Made by a program: the position numbers and the translations under genes. A model generated the notes under the pieces. It was not told the DNA's origin. It ran no database searches and saw nothing but the letters and a program-made list of their open reading frames with translations. A stretch of DNA of 64,000 nucleotides from Desulfoscipio gibsoniae DSM 7213 (lineage in GTDB: Bacteria > Bacillota > Desulfotomaculia > Desulfotomaculales > Desulfallaceae). Shown piece by piece: positions 7,916-17,241 of the stretch (the first letter of the stretch is position 1; every line of letters begins with the position of its first letter). The stretch covers positions 2,256,001-2,320,000 of the forward strand of contig NC_021184.1 of NCBI RefSeq assembly GCF_000233715.2, in the 5' to 3' direction.

Positions 7916-9385
7916 CTAAACAAAGTAATTCAATTTGTCTAAAGCCCCGGTTATTTCTTCTGTTGATTGTCCGAATGCTTTTTCGTTTACGGCCATCGTT
8001 TTACCGGATAATCCATCGAACTGTTTTTTATGCTGGCGGTTCTGGTCCCAATTTTGCCCCCTGCGGTTGTTCTCTCCACCAATAGATACTGTGGCATTTT
8101 GCAGGTTAAGATTAAAACTGCTTAAGGTTTCTTTCAATTGAGACAAAGAGCTTTCAATCATGTATTTCGCATGCTCGCTTGCTGTTTGAAAATGAGTAGC
8201 TATATTTCCGTCACGATAAATTATTTTAATAACTACTTCACCAAGATGTTTCGGCTGTAATTGCAAACTTACCTGTGTCTGACCCTGACCTCCTTTAACA
8301 ACCTGTCCCCGAATGGCCTCAGCAAGCTGCATATAAACATTGTTTACCTCTGTTCTAGTTAAGTTAATTGCTTTACCACCCGCTGATTTTGTAGCAGATA
8401 ATATGTCATTATTTATAAGAAAAGTTGTTGGATCAATTTGCTTATCGGATCCGTTTTCATGTTTAAGTAAAAAAGATGTTGGTGTGTTGGATTGATTATT
8501 TAAACTCATCTTACTCTGTACATCTGTTGGCACGTTGATTATTGTGTTACCCGGCTGTTTTGTTTTAAATGATAAGATAAATTCTTGCAGCATTTGGGAC
8601 AATTTTGATTCGTTATATGGCCTTTGTAGAACATGTTCCGGGTCAGCATTGATGAGCGAAGCTGCTGTCTTTTGGTCAGGGTATGCTGTTTCATCGGTTT
8701 GCATATTCAAGCTGCCGAACGGTAAATTTGCCCTGCTTAAAATAGGTGCTACTTCTTTTGTAGAATGGTCCTTTAGAAATTGAGACCAGGCAGCAGCTAA
8801 TGGCGATTTTTCATTTACGCTATCCATTATGTGTTGAGGAACAGTCAACAAGTCCCCTGCTGAAGCCAAACCATCTACAAAATTTACAACTTGTCCCGGC
8901 TTGCCTGTCTGCCACAATTGTTGCACGTTCGCTGGTACATTTTCGAGCGCAGTGAGACCCTGTGTTTGGTATGCTAATAGCAATTTCTGCAAATCCGGTG
9001 GTAATTCTTCCGGTGTTGGGCGCTCATTTACCCCTTCTGTTACAGTAAACGTATTAGCCAGCAGTTGCAGCAGCTCATTTACTATTACCGGGTTATCGAG
9101 CTGTTGGGCCAGCTCTTGTAATTCTAGTGGTAGTACATTTAGAGATATTTGCCCGGTGCATTCCTCTACGCCAGCAAGATTTGAATCATCAACATCTTTT
9201 TTACTTGAATCAACCGGGGTATCAGTTAGTTTAAAAGTAAGGTCGGATTGCTCACAACCGATTTGTTCCAAATTAGTTCCTTCTGTGCTTGGCTGCCGCA
9301 TTAAAAATGGATTGGCAACATCCTGCTGCAAAAAGTTCAGAAGCTGCATAAAGTCGATTCCGGTATTTAGCGCACGGCCTGCCAT
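7916..9385 (-). CDS. fliK: Flagellar hook-length control protein FliK
   Basis: A 489-residue protein, low in recognisable motifs until the C-terminal Flg_hook domain (about residues 365-440, VSLQLQPKHLGEVVIKIIYR and LSQLKETLSSFNLNLQNATV). FliK measures hook length and triggers the FlhB switch. The first ATG (9385) has no SD. A near-perfect AAGGGGGTGA lies 6 bp before an in-frame ATA at 9452-9454, which would add 23 residues; no ATG, GTG or TTG lies between them. The true start is therefore uncertain. It lies between fliJ and flgD, as expected. Confidence 0.9.
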   Translation of the reverse strand: MAGRALNTGIDFMQLLNFLQQDVANPFLMRQPSTEGTNLEQIGCEQSDLTFKLTDTPVDSSKKDVDDSNLAGVEECTGQISLNVLPLELQELAQQLDNPVIVNELLQLLANTFTVTEGVNERPTPEELPPDLQKLLLAYQTQGLTALENVPANVQQLWQTGKPGQVVNFVDGLASAGDLLTVPQHIMDSVNEKSPLAAAWSQFLKDHSTKEVAPILSRANLPFGSLNMQTDETAYPDQKTAASLINADPEHVLQRPYNESKLSQMLQEFILSFKTKQPGNTIINVPTDVQSKMSLNNQSNTPTSFLLKHENGSDKQIDPTTFLINNDILSATKSAGGKAINLTRTEVNNVYMQLAEAIRGQVVKGGQGQTQVSLQLQPKHLGEVVIKIIYRDGNIATHFQTASEHAKYMIESSLSQLKETLSSFNLNLQNATVSIGGENNRRGQNWDQNRQHKKQFDGLSGKTMAVNEKAFGQSTEEITGALDKLNYFV

Positions 9386-9530
9386 ACTTTTTTGCTGAAA
9401 GCCGCTGCCGGTTTGGCCTAACTGAAATAAATTTATGGATTTTTCGAAAGATATCTTAAATCACCCCCTTTTATTGATCTTTCTTTGCGTATGATAATAT
9501 AAAAGCACTTGGGTATAGTATTTTAATAAC

Positions 9531-9962
9531 CTATTTATTTCTAAATAGGAATAACTGCGTGGCAATACCATCATTTTCTTTTTGTTCAAGTACGTTCGCT
9601 GCTAACTTATACGACCTAAATTGTTTTTCCTTAAGCTTTTCGATAATAGACCGGTCCATCATAGCTTGAACAAGATTTTCCCGGCATCTTTCAAATTTTC
9701 TCCGTGAACTGCTGGTTATTGCCTCCAAGTTTTTTATTTCTTTAGTCATATACTCAGTGTACGTAATCTGATTTAAATACTCGAATTGATTCACTGGTTT
9801 ATATGTTTGTATTGCCATGGCATATCTTTCCCGGGCAGCACAAAGATTTTCGTTATTTTGTCTGTATTCCTCCAAAGCACGGGCATGCTCTTTAGCAGCC
9901 TGTTCTTCCTGGACCTCCCGGTGCTTTAACACCGGTTCCAGGCGAAATTTAAATTTATTCAT
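9531..9962 (-). CDS. fliJ: Flagellar export chaperone/stalk protein FliJ
   Basis: About 143 residues, almost entirely charged coiled coil, beginning FKFRLEPVLKHREVQEEQAA, the FliJ start pattern. FliJ is the stalk of the FliI ATPase ring and links it to FlhA. The ATG at 9962 is preferred; a GTG three codons earlier overlaps the fliI TAG but lies only 2 bp from the AGGCGG site. Confidence 0.88.
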   Translation of the reverse strand: MNKFKFRLEPVLKHREVQEEQAAKEHARALEEYRQNNENLCAARERYAMAIQTYKPVNQFEYLNQITYTEYMTKEIKNLEAITSSSRRKFERCRENLVQAMMDRSIIEKLKEKQFRSYKLAANVLEQKENDGIATQLFLFRNK

Positions 9963-9970
9963 GATCGTCA

Positions 9971-11287
9971 CTACCGCCTAAACTTTAATAGTTCTTGTAA
10001 TGTTTGATCAAAACTGCTCTCTTCGTCCTTATTTTGTAGTAAAAATTTTAGAATTTTATCATATTTATTTATTGCATTGTCAATTTCAGGGCTTGTCCCT
10101 TTTACATAGGCACCTATATTAATCAAATCTTCAGACTGTGTATAAGTTGCCAAAAGATGCCTCAACCGGGCAGCTGCCAGGGCATGGTTTTTATCAACCA
10201 AATTCGTCGCCAGCCTGCTCACGCTGTTTAATACATCAATAGCCGGGTAATGGCCCCGTGCCGCTAATTCACGTGATAATACAATATGCCCGTCCAATAT
10301 GCCCCTAACTGCATCGGCTATGGGTTCATTCATATCGTCCGCTTCCACAAGAACGGTATAAAAAGCGGTGATAGTACCATTTTTCGAACTACCTGAGCGT
10401 TCCAACAGCTTTGGCAGCAGGCTAAAGACAGATGGGGTGTAACCTTTGGTTGCCGGCGGCTCCCCCACGGCCAACCCAACCTCACGTTGGGCCATAGCAA
10501 AACGGGTTATAGAATCCATAAAAAGTAATACATTTTTACCCTGATCTCTAAAATATTCCGCAATGGCACTGGCTACAAAAGCGCCCTTCAGTCTGACTAA
10601 AGCCGGTTGATCCGAGGTAGCGGTTACTACTATGGAACGTTTCATACCATCGGGCCCAAGGTCATTTTCTATAAATTCGCGGACCTCGCGGCCACGCTCG
10701 CCGATTAGAGCAATTACATTTAGGTCGGCATTGCAAAACCGGGCCATCATGCCCAAAATTGTACTTTTACCTACCCCACTGCCGGCAAAAATACCAATAC
10801 GCTGTCCCTGACCACAGGTCATTAACGCATCTATAGCCCGAACCCCGGTGGTAAAAATTTTATTGATACGCTTTCTTTGCAGCGGGTCCGGCGGGGGATT
10901 GTTTACAGAATATGTGCCCCGCAGGGTAAGGTCTTTACCATCTATAGGTCTACCCAACCCGTCCAGTACCCGGCCCAAAAGACCTTCGCCCACTCCTATA
11001 ATTAATGCTTCACTTCGGGGCACTACCGTACAGCCCGGGTAAATGCCGCGCAGTTCTCCAAGGGGCATTAATATTGAAGAATCTTCCTGAAAGCCTACCA
11101 CTTCCGCCATAACCGGATTGCGTTCACCGGGAATATAAATATCACAAACTTGTCCAATGCCCGCAGTAATTCCTTTTGCTTCAACCGTAAGGCCAATTAC
11201 TTTGGTTACCTTTCCCGTGGACCGCAATAGTTTGGCCTGGCTTACTTTTCGCCGCCAATGCCTGATTTCATTTACCAGTTCCTGCAT
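9971..11287 (-). CDS. fliI: Flagellum-specific ATPase FliI
   Basis: A 438-residue homologue of the F1 beta subunit. The Walker A GIFAGSGVGKST is at residues 165-176, followed by Walker B (VLLFMDSITRFA) and the export-ATPase signature region with GYTPSVFSLLPKLLERSGSS. FliI energises delivery of export substrates to the gate. Its start overlaps the fliH end by 20 bp, implying coupled translation. Length and motifs are normal. Confidence 0.98.
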   Translation of the reverse strand: MQELVNEIRHWRRKVSQAKLLRSTGKVTKVIGLTVEAKGITAGIGQVCDIYIPGERNPVMAEVVGFQEDSSILMPLGELRGIYPGCTVVPRSEALIIGVGEGLLGRVLDGLGRPIDGKDLTLRGTYSVNNPPPDPLQRKRINKIFTTGVRAIDALMTCGQGQRIGIFAGSGVGKSTILGMMARFCNADLNVIALIGERGREVREFIENDLGPDGMKRSIVVTATSDQPALVRLKGAFVASAIAEYFRDQGKNVLLFMDSITRFAMAQREVGLAVGEPPATKGYTPSVFSLLPKLLERSGSSKNGTITAFYTVLVEADDMNEPIADAVRGILDGHIVLSRELAARGHYPAIDVLNSVSRLATNLVDKNHALAAARLRHLLATYTQSEDLINIGAYVKGTSPEIDNAINKYDKILKFLLQNKDEESSFDQTLQELLKFRR

Positions 11288-12056
11288 CTAAACCCTCGTT
11301 AATTGCCTTTAGTAAGGTTTGCCACCTGTTTGACAACGTAGCATCTACTTTCCCATAGTCGGTTTCCACAATACACCCCCCCCTGGCCACGGTTTCATCA
11401 GTCATAATATGCACCTCAGCCTTGGGCGGTAGATGTTTTAACAATTGATCCCGGTGCTTTTGACAGATTTCCTCTTCTTCCGGATGAACCCATAACACAA
11501 TGTATTTTCGATTGCTAACCAATTGAATTGCTTCTTGTGCTATGGTTAATACAGCATCCGATTTTATTTCCAATTCTTTGGTCACGATTTTTTCTGCTAT
11601 ATCAATTGCCAGGTCGCGGATTTCTTCTCTCAGGTTATTTATTTTTTCGCGTCGATTTTCCTCAGCTTGCACTAATACCGATTTAGCCCGGGCTCTTATT
11701 TTATCTGCCTCTTTTCCGGCCTCTTCCAGCGCGGCCCGGTAACCTTCATCATATCCTTTATCGTAGCCCTGTCTGGCCGCATCAGCTTTTATCCGCTCAG
11801 CCTCAGCGATGGCTTTTTGTTTGGCGCTGTCCATGAGTTCAGCCGCCTTGGCTTGAGCTTGTTTTTTGATTCCTTCAGCTTCTTTCCTGGCTGAAGCTAA
11901 TAAGTCCATAACTATTTTGGGGTGGGGTTCGTTTTGAGAAAAACTGTTGTTATTATTTTTTATAAAATCGTGCCTTAAACCTATACTTTTCCAGCTAATT
12001 AAATCACCGTTCCCGGTTTCTTTATCGCGAATGATGATTTTATGTAATGATGGCAT
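11268..12056 (-). CDS. fliH: Flagellar export ATPase regulator FliH
   Basis: About 262 residues. A long alanine/glutamate/lysine-rich helical region (about residues 50-130, including AQAKAAELMDSAKQKAIAEA and YDKGYDEGYRAALEEAGKEA) precedes the conserved C-terminal V-ATPase E-like domain (IAEKIVTKELEIKSDAVLTI, then VARGGCIVETDYGKVDATL). FliH tethers FliI to the C-ring. The ATG at 12056 is chosen over a GTG three codons upstream for better SD spacing. It overlaps fliG and fliI. Confidence 0.93.
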   Translation of the reverse strand: MPSLHKIIIRDKETGNGDLISWKSIGLRHDFIKNNNNSFSQNEPHPKIVMDLLASARKEAEGIKKQAQAKAAELMDSAKQKAIAEAERIKADAARQGYDKGYDEGYRAALEEAGKEADKIRARAKSVLVQAEENRREKINNLREEIRDLAIDIAEKIVTKELEIKSDAVLTIAQEAIQLVSNRKYIVLWVHPEEEEICQKHRDQLLKHLPPKAEVHIMTDETVARGGCIVETDYGKVDATLSNRWQTLLKAINEGLDAGTGK

Positions 12057-13047
12057 CCTCTCCACCCCGCGATATTATAATTTCACCGGCCTCATCCAGG
12101 CGCCTGATAATTTGCACAATCTTTTGTTGAGACTCCTCTACATCCCGCAAGCGTACCGGTCCCATATATATAATCTCATCCCGCAGCATATCGGCAGCCC
12201 GTTTGGACATATTTCTAAAGATACGCTCCTGCACTTCGTCATTGGAAGCCCGCATTGCTCTGGCCAGATCCTGTGAGTCAATTTCCCTAAGCACTCGTTG
12301 TATAGAAGCATCCGGCAGCTTTACGATATCTTCAAATATAAACAAGCGTTTACGTATTTCATCAGCGAGGTCTGGACTTTCCATTTCCAGTTCTTCTAAG
12401 ATATTTTTTTCCGTACTGCGGTCTACCCGGTTCAAAATATCTACCAGGGAATTAATACCGCCTGAGCTATGTTCGCTTTGTTCGAGAAACGACATCTTGC
12501 GTTCCAGAATACTTTCTACCTCGCGAATCATTTCAGGAGCAACCCGGTCCGTCATGGCAATACGGCGGGCTATGTCACTTTGTTTTTCCGGACTTAATGA
12601 AGAAAGTATCATGGCTGCTTGTTCGCTGTGCAAATGAGTTAAGATTAAAGCAATAACCTGGGGGTGTTCACTGTGGATAAAGGTCATTAAATTTTTAGGG
12701 TCGGTTTTGCGCAGTGTAGCAAATGGTTTATTTACTATGTTTACCTGTACTTTTTCCAAAATCGCACTGGCCTTATTCTCGCCAAATGCTTTTTGCAACA
12801 TATCTTTGGCGTAATCAGCACCACCCACAGCCAAATAATCCCGTGCTTGAAGCAATTGCCCAAATTCCTCCAGCACTTGTTTCTGAATTTCCCGTGGTAC
12901 GGTTTCCATTATAGATATTTGCTGGGTAATTTTTTCAATATCCTGTTCATGAAAATTCTTTTTTAAAATCTCAGCAGATATATCTGACCCAAGCGAAATA
13001 AGTAGTATGGCTGATTTTTGCAATCCATTTACTCCTTTATTTAGCAT
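12040..13047 (-). CDS. fliG: Flagellar motor switch protein FliG
   Basis: A 335-residue FliG with the N-terminal MS-ring binding domain (QKSAILLISLGSDISAEILK), the middle domain with the hydrophobic EHPQ motif (IHSEHPQVIALILTHL) and the C-terminal torque domain with conserved charged residues (LPDASIQRVLREIDSQDLAR). It transfers stator force to the rotor. It overlaps fliH by 17 bp. A TTG eight codons in has a better-placed AAAGGAG, so the N-terminus is not fully certain. Confidence 0.97.
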   Translation of the reverse strand: MLNKGVNGLQKSAILLISLGSDISAEILKKNFHEQDIEKITQQISIMETVPREIQKQVLEEFGQLLQARDYLAVGGADYAKDMLQKAFGENKASAILEKVQVNIVNKPFATLRKTDPKNLMTFIHSEHPQVIALILTHLHSEQAAMILSSLSPEKQSDIARRIAMTDRVAPEMIREVESILERKMSFLEQSEHSSGGINSLVDILNRVDRSTEKNILEELEMESPDLADEIRKRLFIFEDIVKLPDASIQRVLREIDSQDLARAMRASNDEVQERIFRNMSKRAADMLRDEIIYMGPVRLRDVEESQQKIVQIIRRLDEAGEIIISRGGEDAIIT

Positions 13048-13060
13048 TGTGCAGTATAAC

Positions 13061-14584
13061 CTACTCTCTTAGCCATATTTTTAAAATCTCTACTACCTCG
13101 CCCGGTCTTTCCCGGGCAACTTGCTTCACGGATTTGCGCTGTCCGGCTATTGGATCTTCCACTTTTACTTCTTTTTTAGGCTCTTCCTGGACTACCTGAG
13201 ATAACGCTTCCTCTTCAATCTGCTGCTGTATCAGCATTTCTTTACGGCGGCGGGCGCGTCTTCTGAGCAGCAGAAAACCTATAAGCATTAGTAAAAGTGT
13301 CCCGGCAATAGCTCCCGGAATAATCAACCTTTTATCTAATAAAGTTTCAGAAAATGGTGCCGGTGTTTCTTCAAAATTCGGCAGTGAGTCTTTATTAAAA
13401 TTCATGCTCGAAACATTTAATTGGTCGCCACGGTTTTCATCGTAACCCATAGCTCCGGCAATCACTTGCTGTAGAGAGTCTAATTCGTTCTGTGCATAAT
13501 CACCGTCCACCACCACAGACACGGAAAGTCGCCTGACGGTACCCGGAGCTTTAATTAAAGTTTGTTGGTTGGCATTAACCTGGTAGTCAATAGTACTCTG
13601 CTCCCTATTGTATGTTGAACCGGTATTATCAGTGGCAAAAGGCATCGTATCCCCCGGCATTTGAGCATCCGTACCCGGTATACCACCGCTGGTGGTACCT
13701 GTCCCTTCCTCGGTTAACGTTTCCTCGTGGAGTATAGTACCGGGGCCATACTCTGCCTGCAAAATTTCTTGCCGGTCAAAATCCAGATCAGCGGATACCA
13801 TAGCAACAGCACGGGCAGGACCTAAAATGCGGTTTAGCATTTGCTGCAGTCGTTGTTCCATTTCTTTTTCATATTCTCTTCTAATTTCATAGTTTTTAAG
13901 GGCTGAAGCAGTAGAAAATTCAGCACCGTCAGTTTCCATATTTTCATTTAATACATTACCCTGCATGTCTATAATATGAATATTTTCAGGGGTCAGTCCC
14001 TGCATGCTTCCCATTACCAGGCTTTGAATGCCCCGCACCTGATCGCGCTCCAGTTTGGTATATGGCTTTAGTTTCAGAGCAATGGAAGCGGAAGGCACCA
14101 CCTGTTCATCCAGAAAAACACTTTCCTGGGGCAGTACCAAATGTACCCGGGCCTGCTCTACTTCTTCCAATTGAACGATGGTGCGTCGCAATTCCTCCTG
14201 CAGCGCCCTTTGGTAACCAACCTGCTGTTCAAATTCAGTAATGCCGAACTTTTTTTCATCAAACAACTCAAAACCTTGACCACTATTATATAAAGCCCCG
14301 GCACTGGCCATTTGTATACGTAATTTATATACCTGATCCTCGGGGACCTCAATGGTTTTACCGTTGTTGGTTATATGGTAAGGAACTTGCAGGGTTTCCA
14401 GCTGTTCAATAATCTTAGACGCATTTTGCGGCTCTAATTCTGTAAATAAAGGTGCATACGTTGGGCGTAACAACATTTGGCCCAAAACTATAATGGTGAT
14501 AAGAATACCGGTGCATCCTGCAACAAATATAATTTTCCGTGATCGATTCAAAGACTGCCACCATTGACGCAATTTGTCCAACAT
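13061..14584 (-). CDS. fliF: Flagellar MS-ring protein FliF
   Basis: A 507-residue protein with an N-terminal membrane helix (about residues 17-38), the YscJ-like ring domains (APLFTELEPQNASKIIEQLE; EFEQQVGYQRALQEELRRTI), a second helix at about residues 425-445 and a C-terminal FliG-binding tail ending VVEILKIWLRE. FliF forms the MS ring that seeds basal-body assembly. It follows fliE in the usual order. Confidence 0.98.
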   Translation of the reverse strand: MLDKLRQWWQSLNRSRKIIFVAGCTGILITIIVLGQMLLRPTYAPLFTELEPQNASKIIEQLETLQVPYHITNNGKTIEVPEDQVYKLRIQMASAGALYNSGQGFELFDEKKFGITEFEQQVGYQRALQEELRRTIVQLEEVEQARVHLVLPQESVFLDEQVVPSASIALKLKPYTKLERDQVRGIQSLVMGSMQGLTPENIHIIDMQGNVLNENMETDGAEFSTASALKNYEIRREYEKEMEQRLQQMLNRILGPARAVAMVSADLDFDRQEILQAEYGPGTILHEETLTEEGTGTTSGGIPGTDAQMPGDTMPFATDNTGSTYNREQSTIDYQVNANQQTLIKAPGTVRRLSVSVVVDGDYAQNELDSLQQVIAGAMGYDENRGDQLNVSSMNFNKDSLPNFEETPAPFSETLLDKRLIIPGAIAGTLLLMLIGFLLLRRRARRRKEMLIQQQIEEEALSQVVQEEPKKEVKVEDPIAGQRKSVKQVARERPGEVVEILKIWLRE

Positions 14585-14621
14585 ATTGCTTTATTCGACC
14601 TCGCCTTTTATCTATGTATAA

Positions 14622-14921
14622 TTAAATTTGCATTCTGGACACTTCCTGATAAGCTTCAACTAGTTTATTGCGCACTTCCACTGCCAATTGCATAGTAAGT
14701 TTGGCTTCACTCAAAGCAATCATAACCGTATGCACATCTGTAACTTCACCAACCAAAAAATTCTTTACTGTATCCTCAGATTTCAGCTGACTATCATTTA
14801 AGTTTTTTAAAGCGTTGTCGAAGATATTTTTAAAGGAATCATTTTGTATATTATTAGCTGTTGAATTTTGCTTAACCTGTATTGTAGATTGTATCGGTAA
14901 AACAGAAGTTAGAATATCCAT
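14622..14921 (-). CDS. fliE: Flagellar hook-basal body protein FliE
   Basis: A 99-residue FliE. The C-terminal half VTDVHTVMIALSEAKLTMQL with VRNKLVEAYQEVSRMQI is diagnostic. FliE joins the MS ring and export gate to the proximal rod. The ATG has a GGCGTGA site. It lies between flgC and fliF as in most bacteria. Confidence 0.95.
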   Translation of the reverse strand: MDILTSVLPIQSTIQVKQNSTANNIQNDSFKNIFDNALKNLNDSQLKSEDTVKNFLVGEVTDVHTVMIALSEAKLTMQLAVEVRNKLVEAYQEVSRMQI

Positions 14922-14956
14922 TATGAATCACGCCTTTTTTAAAAAATAGGTAGGAA

Positions 14957-15391
14957 TCAACGTCCCATTTCCAGAGCTGAAACTGCCATACTCTTAGCTG
15001 CTTCAAAAACTGTAGCATTGGACTCGTAAGCCCTACTGGCCGCCATAAGGTTTACCATTTCGTTTAAAAGGTTAATATTCGGGTAAGCTACATATCCCGT
15101 CTCAGGATTAGCATCAGGATGGCCCGGGTCATATACCAATTGGGGCTCACTGTTATCTCGGACTAACCGGGTAACTTGCACGCCCTGTCCATGCGGTACC
15201 GGAGTAACATTTACTTTTTGTTGTAATATTTCTGCAAAAACAGGCACTTGACGGCAATACGGTAGATTATTTGGGTCACCAGGCTTACCTGTACTGTTCA
15301 TATTGGCAACGTTATTGGCTATCAAGTCAGCCCAAAAACGGTTTGCTGTCATACCCGAAGCACTGATATAAAAGCTGTCAAACAAGGCCAT
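14957..15391 (-). CDS. flgC: Flagellar proximal rod protein FlgC
   Basis: A 144-residue rod protein with the N-terminal FDSFYISASGMTANRFWADL and IANNVANMNSTGKPGDPNN motifs and the C-terminal NLMAASRAYESNATVFEAAK helix. It polymerises in the proximal rod with FlgB. A GGAGGTAGTTAACA site precedes the ATG. It starts 3 bp after flgB ends. Confidence 0.97.
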   Translation of the reverse strand: MALFDSFYISASGMTANRFWADLIANNVANMNSTGKPGDPNNLPYCRQVPVFAEILQQKVNVTPVPHGQGVQVTRLVRDNSEPQLVYDPGHPDANPETGYVAYPNINLLNEMVNLMAASRAYESNATVFEAAKSMAVSALEMGR

Positions 15392-15393
15392 TG

Positions 15394-15768
15394 TTAACTA
15401 CCTCCTTTAATCACATAGCTTAATATGTTGCCTTTATCACTTTTCACTCTTGTTGCCAACCTGTATAACAGGGTATTAGTGGCCAAATTGACCATCTCCT
15501 GATCAATATCTACGTTATTACCATCGGCCTTCATTGCGGTATTCTTAACTTGCACTATTTTCGGTGTTAATTCGGCCAAATTATTGTTTTGCTTGACATG
15601 GCTGTCATCCAAAGCTTTCTTCAACTGCTGCTGAAATGATACTTCGGACTTTTTAAAGCCCGGTGTATTGAAGTTGGCAATATTATTAGCAATTACTCGC
15701 TGGCGTAAAGTACAGGTATCTAATTGTTTAGTTAAAATAATAGATAGCGTATCGTTCAAGATGCTCAT
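15394..15768 (-). CDS. flgB: Flagellar proximal rod protein FlgB
   Basis: A 124-residue FlgB with the family motif RQRVIANNIANFNTPGFKKS near the N-terminus and KADGNNVDIDQEMVNLATNT near the C-terminus. It is the first gene of the basal-body operon in this window, so transcription of the whole flgB-to-flhA block probably starts in the AT-rich 150 bp upstream (15769-15920). I cannot place a confident promoter there. The SD CTGGAGGATATTT is strong. Confidence 0.97.
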   Translation of the reverse strand: MSILNDTLSIILTKQLDTCTLRQRVIANNIANFNTPGFKKSEVSFQQQLKKALDDSHVKQNNNLAELTPKIVQVKNTAMKADGNNVDIDQEMVNLATNTLLYRLATRVKSDKGNILSYVIKGGS

Positions 15769-15920
15769 AAATATCCTCCAGATGCAAAGTTATCCAAAAT
15801 CCATAACAAAGTATTTTCAACGTAATTCTTATTTATTCCTGCAAATTATTATTTTTTTTAAATTAAATGTCAAATGTTTTTCTAATTTTAAATAATATAT
15901 GTATTTATTAGGGTTTTCCA

Positions 15921-15950
15921 TAAAAAAACAAGAAGCCACAAGTGACTTCT
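15921..15950 (-). terminator. Rho-independent terminator after flaG
   Basis: An 8-bp stem (GAAGTCAC / GTGGCTTC, one G-U pair, 2-nt loop) at 15932-15949, followed on the minus strand by TTGTTTTTTT. It lies 22 bp beyond the flaG stop and separates the fliS-flaG operon from flgB. Confidence 0.85.
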
Positions 15951-15971
15951 TTTGCTTGGCTTTTTTAAATA

Positions 15972-16337
15972 CTAAACTAACTTGTCCACCATAATACCCA
16001 GTATCTTTTTGAAATATCCCACCATTTCCAATACCTTTTCAGGAGGAATTTCCCGGATCACACTACCGTCTTCCCTGCTAATTACTTTTACCATAATCTC
16101 GCCGCTTTTTTCGTGCATTTCAAAACGGAGTTCAGTCTGATAATCCTTCATGGTATTATTTAAAGTTTTAACGGCTTGCTCCAGTTCTTCTTTTACATCA
16201 CGGTTTTCCTCCAACTGTTTTAGTGTTCCGGGATTAGTATTTTTAGGCCCGAATTCATTTTTTCGTTCCTCCGAAACCGACGGTTTATATGTATTTTGTT
16301 CAGTAACGGCACCAGGATCTACGCCTGTTATTTTCAT
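15972..16337 (-). CDS. flaG: FlaG family protein
   Basis: A 121-residue protein. Residues about 50-121 (ELEQAVKTLNNTMKDYQTEL, then SGEIMVKVISREDGSVIREI and PPEKVLEMVGYFKKILGIMV) match FlaG, a small protein that influences filament length in several bacteria. The N-terminal third is polar and probably disordered. The SD GGGGAGGTGATTTA is excellent. It is last in the fliS/fliT-like/flaG operon. Confidence 0.9.
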   Translation of the reverse strand: MKITGVDPGAVTEQNTYKPSVSEERKNEFGPKNTNPGTLKQLEENRDVKEELEQAVKTLNNTMKDYQTELRFEMHEKSGEIMVKVISREDGSVIREIPPEKVLEMVGYFKKILGIMVDKLV

Positions 16338-16359
16338 TAAATCACCTCCCCACCGACTC

Positions 16360-16824
16360 TTACTTTTTTTTATCTACAAAAAAAGCTGGTGGCTGATTGT
16401 TTTTTTTGTAATAACTGGCTACAGCCAGCCTGTTTACCCGCATTGTGTCCAGTGCTTTTATAATGTTGTTATAGTTTTGCTTAAGGTCATGCTGTACCTT
16501 TTGGTCAATCCCGCGGATCTGCATAAGATACACTTTTATATTAATCTCTAATTCTTTTATTTCATTGTTTGGAATTTCGTTTGCATTATAAGGGGTTGGT
16601 ATCTGTTTTTCATTTAGTAACAATTCCTTGTCCAAGCTGTTTATACTTTCAATTAACTTTTTTCTCTCTTCTAATATATCATTAAACTCTTCGATGTTTT
16701 CTGAAGATAAAGTTCGTTGCAATGAATTTGTTAGATAGTAAAACTCCTTCAATAGCGCAAGTTTTTTTCGCAATATTACTGTCTTTTCTTGCTGCTGTCC
16801 CAGGCCATTATTTTTAAATTCCAA
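16360..16824 (-). CDS. Putative flagellar chaperone, FliT-like
   Basis: A 154-residue, largely helical charged protein with no strong motif (ERKKLIESINSLDKELLLNE; LEINIKVYLMQIRGIDQKVQ). FliT-type chaperones bind the filament cap FliD and are encoded right after fliS, as here. The start is probably a TTG behind GAGGGCAGG, inside the end of the spacer after fliS. FliT is inferred from position, size and helicity; an FlgN-like role is possible. Confidence 0.65.
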   Translation of the reverse strand: MEFKNNGLGQQQEKTVILRKKLALLKEFYYLTNSLQRTLSSENIEEFNDILEERKKLIESINSLDKELLLNEKQIPTPYNANEIPNNEIKELEINIKVYLMQIRGIDQKVQHDLKQNYNNIIKALDTMRVNRLAVASYYKKNNQPPAFFVDKKK

Positions 16825-16828
16825 GTGC

Positions 16829-17209
16829 TTAAACCTGCCCTCGGGCTTTTACCATAGCCTCTTTCCATGTGTTGCGTAATTCCTCGGCCAAACCTAAAAT
16901 CTCATGTAAAATAGCGATATCCTTTTTTATATTAGCCTGCAGCAATTGGCGGATCATAAAGTCATATAAGTTATACAAATTATTGGATATTTTGATATCC
17001 ATATTTAAAGTATCTTGTAAATGCTTATATATTTCTTGCGCCCTTACTAGCTCTTGATGGGCCTTTTCCATTTCATTTTCTTCAATACTCTGCATAGCCT
17101 GGCGAATGAAACGCACTCCACCACTATATAACATGTTGGTCAATTCCTGAGGTGGGGCACTGGAAACAGAATTTTGTTGATATCTTTGGTAAGGGTTATT
17201 TAGAGCCAT
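16829..17209 (-). CDS. fliS: Flagellin export chaperone FliS
   Basis: A 126-residue FliS: NPYQRYQQNSVSSAPPQELT at the N-terminus and LYDFMIRQLLQANIKKDIAI in the middle are family signatures. FliS binds the disordered C-terminus of flagellin and prevents premature assembly, and in the CsrA circuit it assists FliW. A GGGAGGAAATAAA site precedes the ATG. The gene upstream is only a fliD remnant, so it now leads its operon. Confidence 0.95.
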   Translation of the reverse strand: MALNNPYQRYQQNSVSSAPPQELTNMLYSGGVRFIRQAMQSIEENEMEKAHQELVRAQEIYKHLQDTLNMDIKISNNLYNLYDFMIRQLLQANIKKDIAILHEILGLAEELRNTWKEAMVKARGQV

Positions 17210-17241
17210 TTTATTTCCTCCCTTAATAAACTCCTAATGTG